This document shows positions 1-8,762 of a stretch of DNA of 43,594 nt, one piece after another. The stretch comes from a virus. Every line of letters starts with the position of its first letter. Position 1 is the first letter of the stretch. The translations under genes were made by a program, and so were the position numbers. Location: positions 1 through 43,594 of IMG/VR virus record IMGVR_UViG_3300021197_000558; one strand, 5' to 3'. The notes under the pieces were generated by a model, which was not told the origin of the DNA, did not search any database, and saw nothing but the letters and a program-made list of their open reading frames with translations.

Positions 1-2000
1 TATTTACTCAAAGGTACTCCCAACAACAATTCCAAACTACCTATATCTGGAGTTTCTATATCGTTTAGATATTCTAGAGTTGGTCCACTGTTGGTGAATG
101 TTCTTACTGAGTACCAGAAGTTATCCAACTTGTTAGGTTTAGAAGCAGTCACTCTGTCTACGAACTGACCTATAGCAAGACCAGTCTGAGTTGAGCCTAC
201 AGGTGCAGTCAAGTTGACAATTCTATTACCACCTACTGTTACTCTTTCTATTTTGCCTTGAGCGTTAGTGGCTACAAAACCAATAGCACCATCGACAGGC
301 TGTCCAGACTGAACATCTACTTCACCATAGTTATCTTCAAGCCAGATATCTTCTAAACCACCTTCAAATCCATGGAAGATATAAGCTCTTGAGAAACCGT
401 CACCGCTGTCGTTCTTACGCATCTCATTGCCGAATACTCTAATACCTGTTGCGAATACACGAGCCACCTGGAACTGATTACCAACATAAACACCTCGATG
501 AATACCCGTTCCATCAGGACATTCAAATTTATTATATTTGACAGTCATGTTTTTAACAGGTCCGTTTTCATCACCAGCAGAAACACCTCTGGTTCCTATG
601 CGGATAGCGGTTAATTCCAAACCAGTATTGATTGAACCAACAGCTAAATTTTCACCAGTATTACCTTCTATCACTGTGTCTTCACATGATAGAATTCGCA
701 TTATACCCCCATAACTATAATTACCTTCAAAATGGTTGAAGCTGATAGTACCTCCTTTTGATCTAGCTTCTTTAGGTGAATGCTGATTCATCATATCAAT
801 ACCACCGCCATAGAAAACACCTTGTGCGATATTTGCAATAATGCGATTATAATCAATATTGAATGTAAACAGACCTCCAGCAACGTGTATCGGATACCAC
901 ACGTTATCAGTACAATCATTATGAGTACATTCTAGATTGGTAATATCTCTTACAAAGATTGCCGCCCCTGTTGTAGATGTCAATTCATTACTTTTAATAG
1001 TAACATTGTCAACATTATCAACATATAAGGCATGGGAAACAATAAGGTTGTTAGTACCTGTCAAACCATCAGAATTGTTTAAATTTTCAACTCTGTTGTT
1101 TAAATATTTATGATTTTTAAACTTAGTAGTACCATCGCCACCAAAGAATCCATACTGATTAGCAGTTAGGGTATATACCAATCCATTTCCGTTTTGCCCT
1201 ACGTTTTCAACGTGAACATCGTTTGTTTCAAAAGAAAGAGCTTTACCACCTGTAGTCCCCAAATCAGGAACTAAATATGTTTCAGTGGGTGAAGCAGCTA
1301 CCCAAGCCAGAGGCGATGAACATACGACAGGTGACGTTATACGAATAGCTCCAGGTGTATCTGAAGGGAATCTTGTAGCGTTCACCCAAGTTTCAAAAGC
1401 AGCGGTATCATCTTCAACACCGTCGGCTATCACACCTGCGACTTTGAAGTTAGCTGTTTCTGGATTGAGTAGTCGTAACTGAACACCGCTAGAACTATTG
1501 TCTAAATATGTGAACCCGTCATCTGTTCCAGTCGCAGCCGCCACTACGACATATTTAGCCTCACCTTTATCACCGACTGTTTTTCTACCGCCAGTCATGA
1601 CGATATCGCCTTCCACCAAAATAGAAGAGTCTATAGCTGCTTCAGCAGTTAGGAAAGTTATTTCTCGCTTATAGCGTTCCCAATTAGTACCGCCATCAGA
1701 AACAGGGTCGTTGCCATTTTGTTCAACGATAGCCTTATATAGTGCTGAGTCGCTACCTTTTACAATAGCTCCAACAGGATAAGAGGTGTCGGTGTCCCAT
1801 ATACCTATACCCTGTTCATTTATGTAAGCTAATCCTTGAGTGAATAACTGTTGTAAGAAGTTAAAATGCTCAAAAGGAGGAACTTCAGCTTGCCATCCGG
1901 CATTGAATTTTCCTGGTGTTGTTGTATCTGGATCCACCACGTTAGCAGGAGGAGCGCCATTAGCCCAGACACGAGTTAAGTCGGGTTTTGTTGTTGCCAT
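1..2000 (-). CDS. Tail spike with right-handed beta-helix, N-terminal 666 residues (gene continues at 43405..43594)
   Basis: An open frame runs from an ATG at 2000 to base 1 with no stop, and continues in frame through 43594 to a stop at 43405, giving 729 residues in a circular genome. The N-terminus (MATTKPDLTRVW...) is a virion-binding part. About residues 50-110 hold a carbohydrate-binding-like segment (YPVGAIVKGSDSALYKAIVE). Near residue 200 the motif ADGVEDDTAAF is the hallmark that opens pectate-lyase-type beta-helices of phage spikes, and an Asn/Gly-rich repetitive body follows. The family binds and often cleaves surface polysaccharide. It follows the DUF2612 baseplate gene with a 13-bp gap, the usual place for a receptor-binding protein. 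Whether it is an active depolymerase cannot be told from sequence. Confidence 0.88.
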   Translation of the reverse strand, partial: MATTKPDLTRVWANGAPPANVVDPDTTTPGKFNAGWQAEVPPFEHFNFLQQLFTQGLAYINEQGIGIWDTDTSYPVGAIVKGSDSALYKAIVEQNGNDPVSDGGTNWERYKREITFLTAEAAIDSSILVEGDIVMTGGRKTVGDKGEAKYVVVAAATGTDDGFTYLDNSSSGVQLRLLNPETANFKVAGVIADGVEDDTAAFETWVNATRFPSDTPGAIRITSPVVCSSPLAWVAASPTETYLVPDLGTTGGKALSFETNDVHVENVGQNGNGLVYTLTANQYGFFGGDGTTKFKNHKYLNNRVENLNNSDGLTGTNNLIVSHALYVDNVDNVTIKSNELTSTTGAAIFVRDITNLECTHNDCTDNVWYPIHVAGGLFTFNIDYNRIIANIAQGVFYGGGIDMMNQHSPKEARSKGGTISFNHFEGNYSYGGIMRILSCEDTVIEGNTGENLAVGSINTGLELTAIRIGTRGVSAGDENGPVKNMTVKYNKFECPDGTGIHRGVYVGNQFQVARVFATGIRVFGNEMRKNDSGDGFSRAYIFHGFEGGLEDIWLEDNYGEVDVQSGQPVDGAIGFVATNAQGKIERVTVGGNRIVNLTAPVGSTQTGLAIGQFVDRVTASKPNKLDNFWYSVRTFTNSGPTLEYLNDIETPDIGSLELLLGVPLSK

Positions 2001-2013
2001 ATTTATTCTCCAG

Positions 2014-2718
2014 TTAGAATATTAAGTTACCAAATTTACCGCCCTGATTAGGGTTGCTTAGTGACCCAAGTCCCGCGCTATTTGGCACTCCTTGGAATCC
2101 AAAAAAGTTACTACTGTCAAATTCTGTAACATAAGTCGCTTGAACACCAGCAGTTTTTGGAATTATATCTGTATCTAGCAATATTGATTTTTCGTTTAAT
2201 CCTAATTTCTTACCGATACTTACTTCATACCGAGTATCGCCATCTACAAATAACACTAAAGGTGAATCAAATATATATCTTATTTGTGCGATTATGTCTT
2301 CAGGTGTAGAAGCTGTTGAGTTTCTGGCTATTCTAGCTTTAATGAACAATCTATATTCATCATCGGTAAGTTGTCTTATACCAGTTGTTATTTCATCTAC
2401 GAATTTAAATCTACCACCTACAGAAGCATCTGATAAAGTACCAAACGGCTGAGCTTGAGGGTTATCAAAGAAACCAAAGTAATCAAATATTTCAGCGTCT
2501 ATAAATTCGCGAGACTGACCTACTATAGAACCTAGTATATCTAGCTGGACACCTTCGGCAGTATCTATCCATCTTTTTTCAAGTAGGTCACAATAAACTT
2601 GTTCTAAAGTATTGGACTCAATTAACAGCGCTCTTATATAAGATATTAAATTGGTAGACTCTTTAAATTCTGTAGCGAGTCTACTTATAGCTAATTCTTT
2701 GTGATCTATAGTGTTCAT
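2014..2718 (-). CDS. Baseplate protein, DUF2612 family (gpI-like)
   Basis: 234 residues. The N-terminus (residues 20-65, ...TLEQVYCDLLEKRWIDTAEG followed by VQLDILGSIVGQSRE) is the recognisable DUF2612 signature, and a Gly/Asn-rich C-terminus (GLGSLSNPNQGGKFGNLIF) follows. DUF2612 proteins take the place of P2 gpI in simple myovirus baseplates and link the gpJ wedge to the tail fibre or spike. The start overlaps the end of the gpJ-like gene by 4 bp, and the spike gene follows directly. The Phe/Gly-rich repeats near residues 75-105 and at the C-terminus (FGFFDNPQAQPFGTL, FFGFQGVPNSAGLGSL) resemble each other and may be spike-attachment surfaces. That last point is inference. Confidence 0.85.
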   Translation of the reverse strand: MNTIDHKELAISRLATEFKESTNLISYIRALLIESNTLEQVYCDLLEKRWIDTAEGVQLDILGSIVGQSREFIDAEIFDYFGFFDNPQAQPFGTLSDASVGGRFKFVDEITTGIRQLTDDEYRLFIKARIARNSTASTPEDIIAQIRYIFDSPLVLFVDGDTRYEVSIGKKLGLNEKSILLDTDIIPKTAGVQATYVTEFDSSNFFGFQGVPNSAGLGSLSNPNQGGKFGNLIF

Positions 2719-3890
2719 GAATTCACCGTTATATTAATCACTAGGAAATTAGATGTTTCTGTAGCACTTATTGGAATATTTGAAGTTACTACCGGACTAG
2801 GTGAAGTACCTATACGCAAGGCATCAATTTCATGCCCTTGAACAGAGTTGATAGGCGTGTATAACCTAGTATAAATAACATCGTCAGCAAGAGAGAAACC
2901 TCTACCCGCTATTAAATCACCGTTAGCATAATCTACGATAGCTTGTTTAATAAGGTCATCACCGTTAGCTGGATATTCTGCAAAGGTTGTTAGATCAACT
3001 TCTACATAGATATCAACAGTAGTCGGTCTAGAAAAAGATATGTCGTGAGGTATACCTTGACTATCTATAATTTGTGTTGTAGTGCTACCGAAAGATAAAA
3101 TACCAGCGGGTTTTTTGAGCCAGATAGCATTCGCAATATCTTCATCAACACCTCCAACCGCAATAACTTGGAATGAATGAGGTGGTAAGCCGTTTCCGTC
3201 AACAGCGTTTGTATCGTTTTCTAAGACGACTGTTTGTGTAACCCCTGGAACATTAGCTACAGCAGCAAAAATAGCGTCTATGATCGCCTGAGCGTCTCTA
3301 GCAACCGATTGTTCGCGACGAGACCTAAGCTCTACATCAGTTTCTTCATTGGTTCCAATATCAGCGTCGGCTAAATTATTAGCTGTTGACCAACCTGTTA
3401 TCGGTGTGTCTATAGAAGTTATCGTACCTGCTAAAGCTTCAACAGGTCCAGATATAACTGAAGCAGCAAAGACAGTACCGTTACCACCTCCATCAAGTGT
3501 TACTTGTGCTTCTGTAGAAAACTGATCACCTGTGTCGCTAGTGCTTACCAAACTTCCCAATGGAATAGTTGTCCCCGCTGTCCCTGTTAAGGTTAGCTGA
3601 GCTCTTGAAGAAGTTGCTGGTAGGCGAGTGATACCGTTTAGCTGAACCAAGTTTGAAAGAGTTACGCCAGTAGCCGATGAAGGATTAAAAGCATTATATG
3701 AATCCTCAGCAATTTCCCATAGATTTGCATTGGACTCAGAAATAGTACCGTTGACCTGTCCGTCAGGTGACTCTGGAGACACATTAAAATTATCGCCGAA
3801 TATACTTTTAACTTCGGCATTCAGTTCTTCCAACAACTGATCTAAGCGTTTACGCTTGAACCCTTCTGGGGATATACCGAAATCAGACAT
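2715..3890 (-). CDS. Baseplate wedge protein, gpJ-like
   Basis: 391 residues, matching the baseplate J-like family (PF04865) in layout: N-terminal GFKRKRLDQLLEELNAEVKS, a low-complexity Ala/Thr/Gly-rich beta middle (LTLTGTAGTTIPLGSLVST) and a C-terminal part with DIYVEVDLTTFAEYP and NGDLIAGRGFSLADDVIY. This protein forms the wedge ring around the hub. It overlaps the gp25-like gene upstream (8 bp) and the DUF2612 gene downstream (4 bp), so the three are translationally coupled. Family assignment rests on residue pattern and gene order. Confidence 0.88.
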   Translation of the reverse strand: MSDFGISPEGFKRKRLDQLLEELNAEVKSIFGDNFNVSPESPDGQVNGTISESNANLWEIAEDSYNAFNPSSATGVTLSNLVQLNGITRLPATSSRAQLTLTGTAGTTIPLGSLVSTSDTGDQFSTEAQVTLDGGGNGTVFAASVISGPVEALAGTITSIDTPITGWSTANNLADADIGTNEETDVELRSRREQSVARDAQAIIDAIFAAVANVPGVTQTVVLENDTNAVDGNGLPPHSFQVIAVGGVDEDIANAIWLKKPAGILSFGSTTTQIIDSQGIPHDISFSRPTTVDIYVEVDLTTFAEYPANGDDLIKQAIVDYANGDLIAGRGFSLADDVIYTRLYTPINSVQGHEIDALRIGTSPSPVVTSNIPISATETSNFLVINITVNS

Positions 3891-4248
3891 TTATTGTTAC
3901 CTTTTCATTATCTATCACACCGTAGGATGTTTCAGCAGAGAAAGAAACATTTAGCTTCCTAGTAGACCCACCTTCGTAATCCATAGAAAACTCTAACAAT
4001 CTTTCAACCTCGGGCGTATTTAAAATCCTAGATTTGAGTATTGACTCTATATTAGCTAAATTCACAGGCTTTGTAAATATTTGCTGGAAGTAAGGTGTAC
4101 CCGCTTGTAAATCTAAAAACCATTCTTCCAAATAGAATAGAAGTCTGGTTCTAACGTGCTGAACTGCTTCAGCTCCATCAGATACCAGTTTTAATTGACC
4201 ACCTTGTATAATGAGGTCATTGTTTGAATCTAATGCTCTACCGATCAT
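3883..4248 (-). CDS. Baseplate wedge protein, gp25/gpW-like
   Basis: 121 residues, the usual length of gp25-like sheath initiators. The stretch VRTRLLFYLEEWFLDLQAGTP followed by YFQQIF, then ILNTPEVERLLEFSMDY, fits the family, in which an EWF-type motif near the middle is conserved. It sits on the hub and starts sheath polymerisation. It overlaps the spike gene by 4 bp and the gpJ-like gene by 8 bp. Adjacent gpV-, W- and J-type genes in this order are standard for P2/Pam3-like baseplates. Confidence 0.85.
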   Translation of the reverse strand: MIGRALDSNNDLIIQGGQLKLVSDGAEAVQHVRTRLLFYLEEWFLDLQAGTPYFQQIFTKPVNLANIESILKSRILNTPEVERLLEFSMDYEGGSTRKLNVSFSAETSYGVIDNEKVTINV

Positions 4249-4964
4249 ACTGGAGCTCCTGTGTTAGACACCGGACCGTTAGGGGCAGTCGGTGAACCTG
4301 TGTGAGAATGAGTATCACTGATATCTTTACCGTTTGAAGTAACTGTTCCAGACAAAGCGCTTGAACCAATCACTTCTAAATTACCTAATATCTTGACGTT
4401 ACCAGTGAAGTCGGCATCGGGTGCGTCTACTGTGACCTTAGTATCTGCTTTTAATTCGGCAGTACCATCAGTTAACAATTTGAAAGATACAGTACCGTCA
4501 TCCTTTTTAAGTTCAACATTGGTATCGTCGTAGTTTGGAACTTTATTAGGTAGTGAGGATATTCCTACGAAAGCAGTCGCATCGCTCAAAGAATGAAATC
4601 TTCTAGCTCCAGGAACTTTAACTGTTCCGAACTCATGCCAGTTGTCAATAGAACGTTCACAAAACACCAATAGACATTCATCACCTTTAACCACTGGGAA
4701 TGTCAGTGAGAAACCGCCACCTCTTGGAAATTGAACTGGTACATTTATCAGAAGAGGTAGGTCTGAAGGAACTAATATTTCAGTATCTCCATCACGAGTT
4801 ACGAATATTCTTCTAATAGCTGGTTGTACTGTAGCTAACTGTTTTTCAGCATCGAACGATTCAACTATTCCAGGCATGGAAGTATGAAGATCTTTAAGCC
4901 TAGCGTCAACTCCCTGCTTTATATTAGCGGCTAGGGTTGCTAATGATGAACTCTTATCACCCAT
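4245..4964 (-). CDS. Membrane-piercing baseplate spike, gp138-like
   Basis: 239 residues. Residues 15-110 (GVDARLKDLHTSMPGIVESF, then LATVQPAIRRIF and VVKGDECLLVFCERSIDNWH) match the OB-fold domain of phi92 gp138/P2 gpV-type spikes. Residues 145-205 are a repetitive beta-prism (VELKKDDGTVSFKLLTDGTA, KADTKVTVDAPDADFTGNVK). The C-terminus carries DTHSHTGSP: in gpV and gp138 a tip HxH motif binds an iron ion, and this one probably does the same. The protein caps the hub and pierces the outer membrane, which supports a Gram-negative host. Confidence 0.87.
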   Translation of the reverse strand: MGDKSSSLATLAANIKQGVDARLKDLHTSMPGIVESFDAEKQLATVQPAIRRIFVTRDGDTEILVPSDLPLLINVPVQFPRGGGFSLTFPVVKGDECLLVFCERSIDNWHEFGTVKVPGARRFHSLSDATAFVGISSLPNKVPNYDDTNVELKKDDGTVSFKLLTDGTAELKADTKVTVDAPDADFTGNVKILGNLEVIGSSALSGTVTSNGKDISDTHSHTGSPTAPNGPVSNTGAPV

Positions 4965-5838
4965 TTATAATCCTACCTTTTACAGATGAAGTCCAATCCC
5001 CTTCACGAGAATCCCCTTTAAACGTAACCTCTTGGATTTTATAGGTTCCTTCGGCTGTAGTACGTTTTATATTTCTAAAGAATAAATTACCCAATTGGAT
5101 ATCGGCATTTACTGATTCTATTTTAAATGCTTTATTAGGTAAAAGCCTAGGATTTAATAGAGAAACTACATCAGCACCTATTTCAGTAACAATGGGGGAA
5201 CCTATCATACCTGTAGCAGCACTTATAAGAACAGCTTCATCGCCTTCTAACGGGCTTTCAACAGGCGTTATGATTACTTCCCCATCTTGAATACTCCAGT
5301 CAAATCCATACTCATCTGCAAAACCATCCAATATATCTTTGGAAGATCCAGATAATGTTTGACCTCTAAGTTTATCAGCCACTTGAGGTAATCCGTTTAT
5401 GACGCCAGTGGTTACTTCTTCAAACGATTTTAACACTTCTTCTATAGCTGCGCTGATAGTCACGTTTTCTGTAAATGTTTTGTTGAACGTGGCATTCTGC
5501 CAGTCACGTTCACCATCACCTGCATAGATAGTTATCAATCTATCAACGCCTATTTTAGATTGAAATACGTTTCTTATTTCACCTTTAAAAAGTAAACGTA
5601 CATCACCCTCATAACCTGCATTCAAAACAATCTTTGTGAATTTCTTTTGCAATGTTGAAAGGGTATCTTCGTTAGGGTTATAAATGACAAGCCTACATAA
5701 GTTTGGAAAGCTGAGGATGCTTTTCGTTATTTCAAAATTAACTCTTAAGTCATTTATAATACGAGCTTCACCGTCATCGGGAATTATAGTTAGCTCGTAG
5801 ACTCTTTTATATTGTCTAGCCACCAGCGACCTCTTCAT
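4957..5838 (-). CDS. Baseplate hub protein (gp27/gpD-like)
   Basis: 293 residues. Order and fold pattern fit a tail hub of the gp27/late-control-D type: a beta-rich N-terminus (YELTIIPDDGEARIINDLRV), a middle with DWQNATFNKTFTENVTISAA, typical of hub domains that position the spike, and a C-terminal TYKIQEVTFKGDSREGDW ending the ring domain. It overlaps the gp138-like spike by 8 bp and the plug-type gene by 23 bp. The name is from position plus these weak motifs. Confidence 0.78.
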   Translation of the reverse strand: MKRSLVARQYKRVYELTIIPDDGEARIINDLRVNFEITKSILSFPNLCRLVIYNPNEDTLSTLQKKFTKIVLNAGYEGDVRLLFKGEIRNVFQSKIGVDRLITIYAGDGERDWQNATFNKTFTENVTISAAIEEVLKSFEEVTTGVINGLPQVADKLRGQTLSGSSKDILDGFADEYGFDWSIQDGEVIITPVESPLEGDEAVLISAATGMIGSPIVTEIGADVVSLLNPRLLPNKAFKIESVNADIQLGNLFFRNIKRTTAEGTYKIQEVTFKGDSREGDWTSSVKGRIING

Positions 5839-6130
5839 CGGTAAGTAAGAATAACTTAGCTACTGTTCCCAAGTTATCCTTAGAAGCATCCATGTTAGAT
5901 TGGTCTAAATTTACGACATAGGCGTTTTCAATAGGAAGGTTATATTGTTTCAATATGTCAACACCTCCCAACAATGAAACACCGATAACTATATCAACTC
6001 CAGATTGTGAAAAAGATATAGACCAAACACCTGTTCTTGAATTCAATATAACTCTACAGTCATAAGCCTGTCCGCTTAAGATAATTGAAAACAATTGTTC
6101 AGGACTAGAATTTAAAGGGACTTCTATCAT
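5816..6130 (-). CDS. Baseplate plug protein, DUF6983-like
   Basis: 104 residues. I use the ATG at 6130, where the upstream stop and this start overlap as TAATG and an AGGTGG site lies 5 nt upstream; a longer form would need a TTG start. The small beta protein (MIEVPLNSSPEQLFSIILSG, then YDCRVILNSRTGVWSISFS) looks like the plug/initiator proteins next to the hub in Pam3-type baseplates. The motif Y-x-x-R-x-x-x-N-x-R-x-G-x-W is the strongest clue. It lies between the Dit-like and hub genes, as expected. Confidence 0.7.
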   Translation of the reverse strand: MIEVPLNSSPEQLFSIILSGQAYDCRVILNSRTGVWSISFSQSGVDIVIGVSLLGGVDILKQYNLPIENAYVVNLDQSNMDASKDNLGTVAKLFLLTDEEVAGG

Positions 6131-6744
6131 TATCCACCTACCCAATCAACAACTGATTTTAATACAGACCTGTTCGTAGCTTCTGGAGGGGTTACAGGTT
6201 CTTGTCTTCCGCGTTTTTCTGGCGAAGTACCTTGTTCTCTAGGGGAACCTTGTTCCAATTGATCAGGATCTAATTTTACGATTTGAGATTCTGTTATCAG
6301 AACTTCTTCAAGGTTCAATACCATGGAAACTATTCTAGAGGTATCTTTATCTTGAGATGTTGATAAGCTGGTTATCACCATGTTCTGATAGAGTTTTAAT
6401 TTTGTTTGAACTTCTATTGGTTCACGTTGCTCCATTAACTGAACCATTGCATTATAAGCCGCATTACTACGAGTTATATTTTGCGTTGTAGAAGTTCCGA
6501 ATAAACCTGTAACTAAATCAACAATCTGACCCAGAGCGGCTGTACCCAATGGCGTATCACTTACCTGAGCTACTATGTTTATTCTTTTAGGTTCTATAAT
6601 AGCATGGTCAGTAATATCTGCACCCAATTCAACAGGGTTCTTAGTAAGTCTTATTTGATTAGTATGGGTTTCACTAAGAACACCGTCTAACTCTATACCG
6701 CCTATAGATTTCTTAGTTCGTATAAATAAATTTTCAAAAGCCAT
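6130..6744 (-). CDS. Dit-like baseplate protein
   Basis: 204 residues. The N-terminal half (SIGGIELDGVLSETHTNQIRL, NPVELGADITDHAIIEPKRI, then PIEVQTKLKLYQNMVITSLS) has the pattern of the Dit-like N-terminal domain family found just after the tape measure in many simple myoviruses. Residues 165-195 are Pro/Glu/Arg-rich and probably disordered. Its start overlaps the tape-measure stop by one base. A structural role at the tail tip is inferred from family and position. Confidence 0.75.
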   Translation of the reverse strand: MAFENLFIRTKKSIGGIELDGVLSETHTNQIRLTKNPVELGADITDHAIIEPKRINIVAQVSDTPLGTAALGQIVDLVTGLFGTSTTQNITRSNAAYNAMVQLMEQREPIEVQTKLKLYQNMVITSLSTSQDKDTSRIVSMVLNLEEVLITESQIVKLDPDQLEQGSPREQGTSPEKRGRQEPVTPPEATNRSVLKSVVDWVGG

Positions 6745-8129
6745 TATTGATCCACCGCTGTATTTAGGTCTTGAGAAGTTTGTTGAAATACATTTAGAAC
6801 AGCGTCTGCAATGTTTTCAGCAGTATCAGCACCTCCCTGAACAACTATCTCAAGTTTGTCAACAACTGTTGAGGCAGTGTTAGAAATACTCTGACCTAAT
6901 TCTGGTATTAAGCCGCCACCACCTACCTCAACTAAACCAGTAACATCTCCAAGGAACCCTGGAATATTTCCTAAGAATTCTTTAAAGTCATCAAACGTAG
7001 CGTTACTGAATAAATCTATAATTTTAGACCAACCGTCAAATATCATTGCTGTCAAGTCAGCTATAGTTGCAAATATAGCAGCGACGACCCTAATTTCATC
7101 AGCCCATTCTGGGAACTTTTCAATCATGTCCCCAATGAAACTTTCACCGCCTTCAAAGAATGCCTTAGCATCCTCAGCTAGTAGAGCCAGAGCAGCGACA
7201 CCAGCAGCGATTAAAGCTGGGAGCAATAGTGCAGCCGCATTAGCAGCCAAAGCCGCCACAGACAGCCCTTTGAAGAGCGTAATTAGCGTCATTACATGAC
7301 TTACTAAACGCATAGCCAGCCAAGCACCTGTCGCTATAACAAGGAGCTTAAGAGCCATCGTAGCCTTATCTATCCAGTCAGGTAAGTTTTGCTCTATGAG
7401 TTGTCTATTGGTTTTCCACCACTCAATAAAACTATCTGTCATTTCCTGAATGATAGGAACGAACTGTCTAGCAAGTGTTCTTGAAACCTGTTTAACAATA
7501 CGCCATAAATTTGTCAAGGAATCTTGAAACTCTGCCGCTGCTTCTGCATCTTCAGCAGTAGTAACTCCTAACAACATAGCTTCGTCAGTCAGCTCGCGTA
7601 TCGCATCTGGTCCTTGTTGTAAGAGCCTTATGGAATCACGAATGCCGAGCTTATCAGCTAGTTCTATTTGTTGGGATTTACTTAGACCTTGGAAGCGTTG
7701 GGACACTTCCAACATAAGGTCGCTAGTCTTTTTAAGATTACCGTTGGAATCGGTGGCGGATATACCTAGTAAACCGAAGGCTTCAACACCACTACCTACA
7801 CCTCTAGCCGCTTCAGCAGCCCGTACAGCCAAACCTCTTAGAGAAGTGACCATACCATCTGCTGAACCGCCTGAACGTTCCAGTGCAAATTGTAAAGCGT
7901 CTATGTTTTCAACGGTATCGCCTATTTCATCAGCGAGCTTACCTTGTTCATCAGACGCTCTTGTTGAAGCAATAGTAAGTCCGGTGATAGCGACTGCTCC
8001 TGCGACAGCCGCTTTAGCTAAACCCTTGATGACGCCTGTCGTTTTACCTACGTCTTCTTTAAACTGTTTCATCTCCTTCGGGTCATATTCAAACCCGAGG
8101 CCGACTAGCAGTTCATCAATTATAGCCAT
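6744..8129 (-). CDS. Tail tape measure protein
   Basis: 461 residues. It starts with a short soluble region, then a hydrophobic helix (GLAKAAVAGAVAITGLTIAS, about 35-55), heptad-like helical sequence (residues 60-230), a strongly hydrophobic stretch (about 260-320, AALAANAAALLLPALIAAGV), and a Gly-rich tail. This composition and its place after the frameshifted chaperone identify a tape measure. With about 1.5 angstrom per residue the tail would be about 70 nm, a short contractile tail. The start follows the stop of the chaperone fusion directly (TAGATG) with an AAAGGG site about 9 nt upstream. Confidence 0.93.
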   Translation of the reverse strand: MAIIDELLVGLGFEYDPKEMKQFKEDVGKTTGVIKGLAKAAVAGAVAITGLTIASTRASDEQGKLADEIGDTVENIDALQFALERSGGSADGMVTSLRGLAVRAAEAARGVGSGVEAFGLLGISATDSNGNLKKTSDLMLEVSQRFQGLSKSQQIELADKLGIRDSIRLLQQGPDAIRELTDEAMLLGVTTAEDAEAAAEFQDSLTNLWRIVKQVSRTLARQFVPIIQEMTDSFIEWWKTNRQLIEQNLPDWIDKATMALKLLVIATGAWLAMRLVSHVMTLITLFKGLSVAALAANAAALLLPALIAAGVAALALLAEDAKAFFEGGESFIGDMIEKFPEWADEIRVVAAIFATIADLTAMIFDGWSKIIDLFSNATFDDFKEFLGNIPGFLGDVTGLVEVGGGGLIPELGQSISNTASTVVDKLEIVVQGGADTAENIADAVLNVFQQTSQDLNTAVDQ

Positions 8130-8749
8130 CTATTTCTTACCCTTTGGTTTAGGAGCTTGACTTACTTTCAAGTCAAGCAACTCATTCATAAGCATTACAT
8201 CCTCTATAGAATAAGTTCCGTCCTGAAGTTCTTTTAAAGTACACATCGGAGGGTCTGATAACATTGGCCGATGAAGAAAAGAATCAACATTTGGAAACCT
8301 ATTTTTATCTATAGATTTTCCTTCATTTTGGCCAGAAAGCGGTCTGCTAACTGGCCTTTGAATAAATTTGAGTAGTTCACCTGTAAGACGAATACGAAGA
8401 CCTTATAGACCTCCAATAAATCATCCCCTGAAAACAACTCGTTAAACGAAGATTCTGTGATACGCTTACCATCACATGCAACACCGACAACACAATTCTT
8501 CATAAGAGCTACTAACTCTTCAGGGGAATTGCTTTTGAATAATGTTGATAACCCTTCTGAAAGAGCTTTCGCTTCTTCCTGTTCAGTATTCTTTTTATCT
8601 TTTGATGGAGAACTTCCCATCAGGCTAGCTATGGATGCTCCGAACGCTTTCGCTAAACGAAACTTCATAAGCATAGATTTATCAGCAGGCCACTGAGTAA
8701 CACTGTACTCATGATCACCTATTTGTTTTGTTTCTGTATTACAAGCCAT
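8130..8749 (-). CDS. Tail assembly chaperone, -1 frameshift long form (gpGT-like)
   Basis: Reading the zero frame from 8749 through the TTA codon at 8365-8363 (129 codons) and then slipping back one base opens a frame that runs without a stop to a TAG at 8132-8130, adding 77 residues (206 in total). The added part begins IQRPVSRPLSGQ, contains MCTLKELQDGTYSIEDVMLM, and ends in a Lys-rich KPKGKK tail. It fills an otherwise empty 177-bp gap exactly and ends next to the tape-measure ATG, as T-domain extensions do. Slippage efficiency is unknown. Confidence 0.85.
8309..8749 (-). CDS. Tail assembly chaperone, short form (gpG-like)
   Basis: 146 residues and mostly helical. It lies between the tail tube and tape-measure genes, where tail assembly chaperones are found. 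Residues 50-70 (SPSKDKKNTEQEEAKALSE) are a charged linker and the C-terminus (SNLFKGQLADRFLAKMKENL) contains the frameshift region. A GGAG site lies about 7 nt before the ATG at 8749. In this family the short form is made in excess and a -1 frameshift yields a longer form; both coat the tape measure before the tube polymerises. The frameshift signal is annotated separately. Confidence 0.85.
   Translation of the reverse strand: MACNTETKQIGDHEYSVTQWPADKSMLMKFRLAKAFGASIASLMGSSPSKDKKNTEQEEAKALSEGLSTLFKSNSPEELVALMKNCVVGVACDGKRITESSFNELFSGDDLLEVYKVFVFVLQVNYSNLFKGQLADRFLAKMKENL
8330..8369 (-). promoter_or_regulatory. Programmed -1 ribosomal frameshift signal
   Basis: On the minus strand the heptamer A AAT TTA (8369..8363) fits X XXY YYZ in the zero frame (codons TCA AAT TTA). 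Six bases later comes GGCCAG (8356..8351), which pairs perfectly with CTGGCC (8335..8330) across a 15-nt loop. Slippery heptamer, 6-nt spacer and hairpin together are the canonical -1 frameshift arrangement. Confidence 0.88.
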
Positions 8750-8762
8750 TATAAACTCCGGT

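Noticed and set aside
1285-2025. Two short rightward frames within the spike region
   Set aside because: They are antisense to the continuous spike frame from 2000 to 1 and have no ribosome sites.
7630-8160. 176-residue rightward frame inside the tape-measure gene
   Set aside because: Antisense to a clear tape measure; Ser/Pro/Ala-rich composition is the mirror of helical codons, and it has no ribosome site.
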